DNA from: FEN-1250 sp039918615
GTDB lineage: Bacteria > Gemmatimonadota > Gemmatimonadetes > Gemmatimonadales > Gemmatimonadaceae
Reading direction: 5' to 3'
DNA length: 15,350 nt
Assembly: GCA_039918615.1 (NCBI GenBank)
Contig: JBDSHG010000161.1
Location: 1-15,350 of the forward strand
Made by a program: the position numbers and the translations under genes. The notes beneath the pieces were generated by a model. It saw only the letters and a program-made list of their open reading frames with translations, was not told where the DNA came from and ran no database searches. Below are positions 13,561-15,350 of this stretch, one piece after another; the stretch's first letter is position 1; each line of letters begins with the position of its first letter.

Positions 13561-14438
13561 GCTTCACCGTTTCGAAGCGTGAAGGGATCGGCGCGGGAAT
13601 CATCTTTCTCTGGCTCGTGGGGCTCGCCCTGCTCGCGCGACGCGAGCTGTTCGTCGGCGAGCCGGAGCAGATGGCCGAGGCCGCGCTGCTCGTCGTGCCG
13701 GGGAGCGCCTACTACGAGGTGATGAACGGCGAGACCCGCATCGGGTGGGCGTCGTCGTCGATCGACACGAGCGTGACCGGGATCAGCGTGCGCGACGTGC
13801 TCATCATCGATCCGCCGGACTCCGGCACGAGCGACCGACTCGCGGCGCGCGCGCGCGTGAATCTCACCCCCGGGCTGCGCCTCACCGACTTCACCTTCGA
13901 GCTCGGTGGCGATCACGGCCCGTACAAGGTGAGCGGGAAGATGAGCCAGGACACCTCGCTCACGCTCATCACGAATGCCGGCAAGGCGCATCCCGACACG
14001 GCGAGCGTCGCGGTGAAGCGCGCGCTGTTCTGGCCGACGACGGTGCCGCTCGCGCTCGCACTCGCCGCGCGGCCGAAGATCGGACGCGTGTACAAGTATT
14101 CGATTTACGATCCGACGAGCGGCACGCCCGAGGACATCCAGCTGACGGTTGTCGCCGAGTCGTTGTTCGTGATTCCCGACAGTGCGAAGATGGATGATGC
14201 GCGCCACACGTGGGTGGTCGCGCACGAGGACACCGTGCGCGGATGGCGCTTCGATCCGCAGAGCCCGACGATCATCAGCGGATGGATCGACGAGCGCGGG
14301 CGGGCGATCCAGGCGACGCCGACGGGCACCTTCACCATCAAGCGCACTGCGTACGAGATCGCGTTCCTGAACTGGTCGATCGAAGCGAAGAAGAGCGCCG
14401 CCGCGAAGAAAGCGCGACACACTCCGACAAACCGTTGA
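13557..14438 (+). CDS. Membrane-anchored extracytoplasmic protein, unknown
   Basis: A 293-aa protein that I cannot assign to a family. It has an N-terminal membrane anchor (IGAGIIFLWLVGLALLA at about 11-27) after a short basic lead, then a large soluble part that should be outside the cytoplasm. That part has repeating beta-strand character (YYEVMNGETRIGWASSSIDTS, LRLTDFTFELGGDHGPYKVSG). The C-terminus is basic (KKSAAAKKARHTPTNR). GTG at 13557 is preferred over the in-frame ATG at 13524 because it overlaps the cutA stop as GTGA, while the upstream ATG sits inside cutA. It is followed 4 nt later by an ABC ATPase. It may be an accessory protein of that transporter, but this is context only. Confidence 0.75.
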   Translation: MSFTVSKREGIGAGIIFLWLVGLALLARRELFVGEPEQMAEAALLVVPGSAYYEVMNGETRIGWASSSIDTSVTGISVRDVLIIDPPDSGTSDRLAARARVNLTPGLRLTDFTFELGGDHGPYKVSGKMSQDTSLTLITNAGKAHPDTASVAVKRALFWPTTVPLALALAARPKIGRVYKYSIYDPTSGTPEDIQLTVVAESLFVIPDSAKMDDARHTWVVAHEDTVRGWRFDPQSPTIISGWIDERGRAIQATPTGTFTIKRTAYEIAFLNWSIEAKKSAAAKKARHTPTNR

Positions 14439-14442
14439 TCAC

Positions 14443-15201
14443 ATGATTCAGCTCAAGGCGTTGACGAAGCGATACGGCACCTTCACGGCCGTGGATGCGA
14501 TCAATCTCGATGTCCCGCACGGACAGCTGTTCGGCTTTCTCGGCCCGAACGGCGCGGGGAAGACGACGACGCTGCGGATGATCGCGGGAATTCTGCGACC
14601 GACGTCGGGGACGGTGCACATCAACGGCATCGATGTGGCGAAGGACCCGATCGCGGCCAAGGCGATTCTCGGCTACATCCCCGACCGCCCGTTCATCTAC
14701 GAGAAGCTGACGGGCGCCGAGTTCCTGCGCTTCGTGGCGGGGCTGTACGGGCAGGATGGTCCGGTGATCGAGCGGCGGATGACGGAGCTGCTGACGCTGT
14801 TCGATCTGCTCGAGTGGCGCGACGAGCTGGTCGAGAGCTACAGCCACGGGATGCGGCAGAAGCTCATCATTTCGAGTGCGTTTCTGCACAAGCCGAAGGT
14901 CATCGTCGTCGACGAGCCGATGGTCGGCCTCGACCCGAAGGCCGCGCGCATTCTCAAGGATCTCTTCCGCGAGTACACGAAGCGCGGGCACACGATCATG
15001 ATGTCGACGCACACGCTGGAGGTCGCGGAGACGGTGTGCGATCGCGTCGCGATCATTCAGGCGGGTCGCATCCGCGCTGCGGGAACGATGGACGAGCTGT
15101 ACGAAAGCGTGGGCGCGGGGGCGAAGGGGCTCGAGGAGCTCTTCCTGCGACTCACCGGCGAGAACGCAGCGCGCGAGCTGGTCGAGGTTCTGGATGCCTG
15201 A
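14443..15201 (+). CDS. ABC transporter ATP-binding protein
   Basis: A complete 252-aa ABC ATPase of the ABC-2/NatA-like export type, likely driving a membrane permease. Motifs run in order: LTKRYGTFTAVDAINLDVPHG, Walker A GPNGAGKT (34-41), LGYIPDRPFIYEKLT at 76-90 (the Q-loop Gln is replaced, as in this subgroup), signature YSHGMRQK (133-140), Walker B VIVVDEP (153-159), D-loop GLDP (162-165) and H-loop STH (188-190). The start ATG at 14443 is 4 nt after the previous stop. The stop at 15201 overlaps the next start, so the following gene is co-translated; that gene would be expected to be the permease. The substrate is unknown. Confidence 0.95.
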   Translation: MIQLKALTKRYGTFTAVDAINLDVPHGQLFGFLGPNGAGKTTTLRMIAGILRPTSGTVHINGIDVAKDPIAAKAILGYIPDRPFIYEKLTGAEFLRFVAGLYGQDGPVIERRMTELLTLFDLLEWRDELVESYSHGMRQKLIISSAFLHKPKVIVVDEPMVGLDPKAARILKDLFREYTKRGHTIMMSTHTLEVAETVCDRVAIIQAGRIRAAGTMDELYESVGAGAKGLEELFLRLTGENAARELVEVLDA

Positions 15202-15350
15202 GGGCACCACCGGCCCGCGTCGGACGAGTGCCGAGGTGACGGGACCGCGCCGGACGACGGGGCGGCAGGCGATCATCACGGTCATCGAGGGGACGACGGA
15301 TCCCGCGCAGCGCGGGAAGAAGCCGAATCCGTCGTACAATCACCTGCTGC
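15194..15350 (+). CDS. Start of a gene coupled to the ABC ATPase (runs off window)
   Basis: Only the first 52 codons are in the window. The start at 15194 is supported by GAGG 6 nt upstream and by an 8-bp overlap with the end of the ABC ATPase gene. The visible part is polar and basic and contains two close copies of TGPRRT (near residues 6-11 and 16-21). No membrane segment is visible yet. By position an ABC permease would be expected, but the cytoplasmic lead seen here neither confirms nor excludes it. Confidence 0.6.
   Translation, partial: MPEGTTGPRRTSAEVTGPRRTTGRQAIITVIEGTTDPAQRGKKPNPSYNHLL

Overview
The window is compact, GC-rich chromosomal DNA from a bacterium. It carries housekeeping genes, several tight operons, a tRNA cluster and no mobile elements. 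I see no CRISPR array, insertion sequence, phage gene or rRNA. Base composition, clade-unspecific lipoprotein and hypothetical genes, and the tRNA-tuf arrangement would suit Gemmatimonadota or a similar deep-branching Gram-negative-type phylum. That assignment is an inference and is not proven by the sequence.

Region by region. (1) 1-830, minus strand: a tRNA cluster in transcription order Thr(TGT), Tyr(GTA), Gly(TCC), Thr(GGT), then the first 37 codons of tuf (EF-Tu). It is preceded by a very good sigma70-type promoter at 774-802. This is the same order as the E. coli thrU-tyrU-glyT-thrT-tufB operon. (2) 828-2231, minus: cysS, whose stop lies just upstream of that promoter. (3) 2381-2656, plus: a small acidic unknown protein. 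(4) 2548-4612, minus: a three-gene group made of a lipoprotein, a four-helix membrane protein and a strikingly degenerate ABC-type ATPase. The ATPase tail overlaps the small plus-strand gene convergently. (5) 4613-4988: the only long intergenic gap (376 bp), with several inverted repeats. (6) 4989-8476, minus: a four-gene operon of YbjN-like protein, PspA, AI-2E-family permease and DUF1611/DgcN-family protein. Its leader holds two near-identical 16-bp palindromes 29 bp apart. (7) 8664-13092, minus: uvrA, sdaAB, sdaAA, nearly without gaps. (8) 13225 to the end, plus: cutA, a membrane-anchored unknown protein, an ABC-transporter ATPase and the start of a further gene, with overlapping ends.

Functionally, the window combines translation (tRNAs, EF-Tu, CysRS), DNA repair (UvrA), serine catabolism to pyruvate (SdaAB/SdaAA), envelope stress (PspA with partners), metal tolerance (CutA) and ABC transport. 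The most noteworthy signals are the paired palindromes in front of the pspA operon, the ABC ATPase that has lost its signature subdomain with its lipoprotein and membrane partners, and the conserved tRNA-tufB operon.
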